DNA from: Oscillospiraceae bacterium | Lineage (GTDB): Bacteria; Bacillota_A; Clostridia; Oscillospirales; Oscillospiraceae | NCBI GenBank assembly: GCA_021771675.1 | Contig: JAETOP010000063.1 | Span: forward strand, 1-22,216 | Length of the DNA: 22,216 bases | Direction: 5' to 3' | Part shown: piece after piece, positions 22,045 to 22,216 of the stretch | How positions within the stretch are numbered: position 1 is the first letter of the stretch | How the letters are laid out: each line of letters opens with the position of its first letter | Notes under the pieces: generated by a model | Seen by the model: the letters and a program-made list of their open reading frames with translations, nothing else | Told to the model about the DNA's origin: nothing | Databases searched by the model: none | Translations under genes and position numbers: made by a program

Positions 22045-22216
22045 GGCTCCCCTGTGTAAGGGGAGCTGTCAGCGAAGCTGACTGAGGGACTGTGCAGTGA
22101 AATGTTACGAATTCGCAGCAAGTTAGGCGAAAAGGTAAGACTGTACTGCGACAGTCCCTCAGTCACGGCTTCGCCGTGCCAGGAAAGCTGCGGCTTTCCC
22201 CGGTGGCGGCTCTGCC
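22045..22216. repeat. MITE/REPIN-like element (copy e), internally deleted, rearranged, cut by window edge
   Basis: It starts with the 24-base outer arm, then GTCAGC/GCTGAC on the left and CACGGC/GCCGTG on the right. Yet the sequence just inside the left arm (GTGCAGTGAAATGTTACG) is the one that follows the CACGGC arm in the other copies. The interior is about 130 bases shorter. At the right, the outer arm is replaced by a different hairpin, GGAAAGC-TGCG-GCTTTCC (22183-22200). The left flank TGAATGGTATCGGGTGACGG is shared with copy d. The element or its neighbour runs past the window end. The rest of the 21920-22044 stretch shows no gene. Confidence 0.75.

Noticed and set aside
5900..22182. 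CRISPR array
   Set aside because: Repeats are palindromic, dispersed over kilobases, of several families and lack regular spacers; no cas genes are present.

Overview
The window looks like chromosome from a GC-rich gut-type member of the Clostridia, most likely order Oscillospirales (Ruminococcaceae/Oscillospiraceae-like). The reasons are high-GC codon use, strong AGGAGG-type ribosome sites, the Firmicutes gene orders gdpP-rplI-dnaB and tilS-hpt-ftsH, ribonuclease J, and gaps packed with short palindromic repeats. The taxon is an inference; no rRNA is present.

Layout. 1-309: repeat debris. 310-4301 (+): a tightly coupled operon for a FecBCD/BtuFCD-type metal-chelate importer (binding protein, permease, ATPase) ending in a CysG-type siroheme/precorrin-2 bifunctional enzyme. 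4338-5831 (+): a membrane-anchored parvulin-type foldase with an N-terminal zinc ribbon, closed by a strong terminator. 6193-7131 (-): tRNA-dihydrouridine synthase. 7749-9404 (-): ribonuclease J. 9405-10159: gene-free, largely repeats. 10291-18996 (+): gdpP, rplI, dnaB, tilS, hpt, ftsH (c-di-AMP turnover, ribosome, replication, tRNA-Ile lysidine, purine salvage, membrane proteolysis). 19131-19802 (-): hemolysin III/TrhA-like membrane protein. 20040-21302 (+): diaminopimelate decarboxylase-like enzyme. 21455-21868 (+): small two-CBS-domain protein. 21910-22216: more repeats.

The genes themselves are ordinary housekeeping genes. The unusual content is between them. At least four repeat classes occur: (i) an approximately 262-270 bp MITE/REPIN-like element (7224, 12891, 16054, partial at 22045, plus a single-hairpin remnant at 5990) whose ends can fold into a four-way junction; (ii) a 134-148 bp element with GTAGGGGAGGC inverted ends (77, 9553, half copy at 5907, relic at 13213); (iii) a module around GCAAAAGCGTTACCGGGC (1, 6118, 9735, 9815, 13270, 16357); (iv) heptamer tandem arrays (GGAATTA-type at 7147, 7682, 7713, 15952 and 16503; AGATATA-type at 12274-12375) arranged as inverted pairs. 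They nest, recombine and sit inside otherwise conserved operons (rplI|dnaB, tilS|hpt). No transposase is encoded here. This repeat network is the best candidate for something under-described. No CRISPR array, tRNA, rRNA, phage or defence genes were seen.
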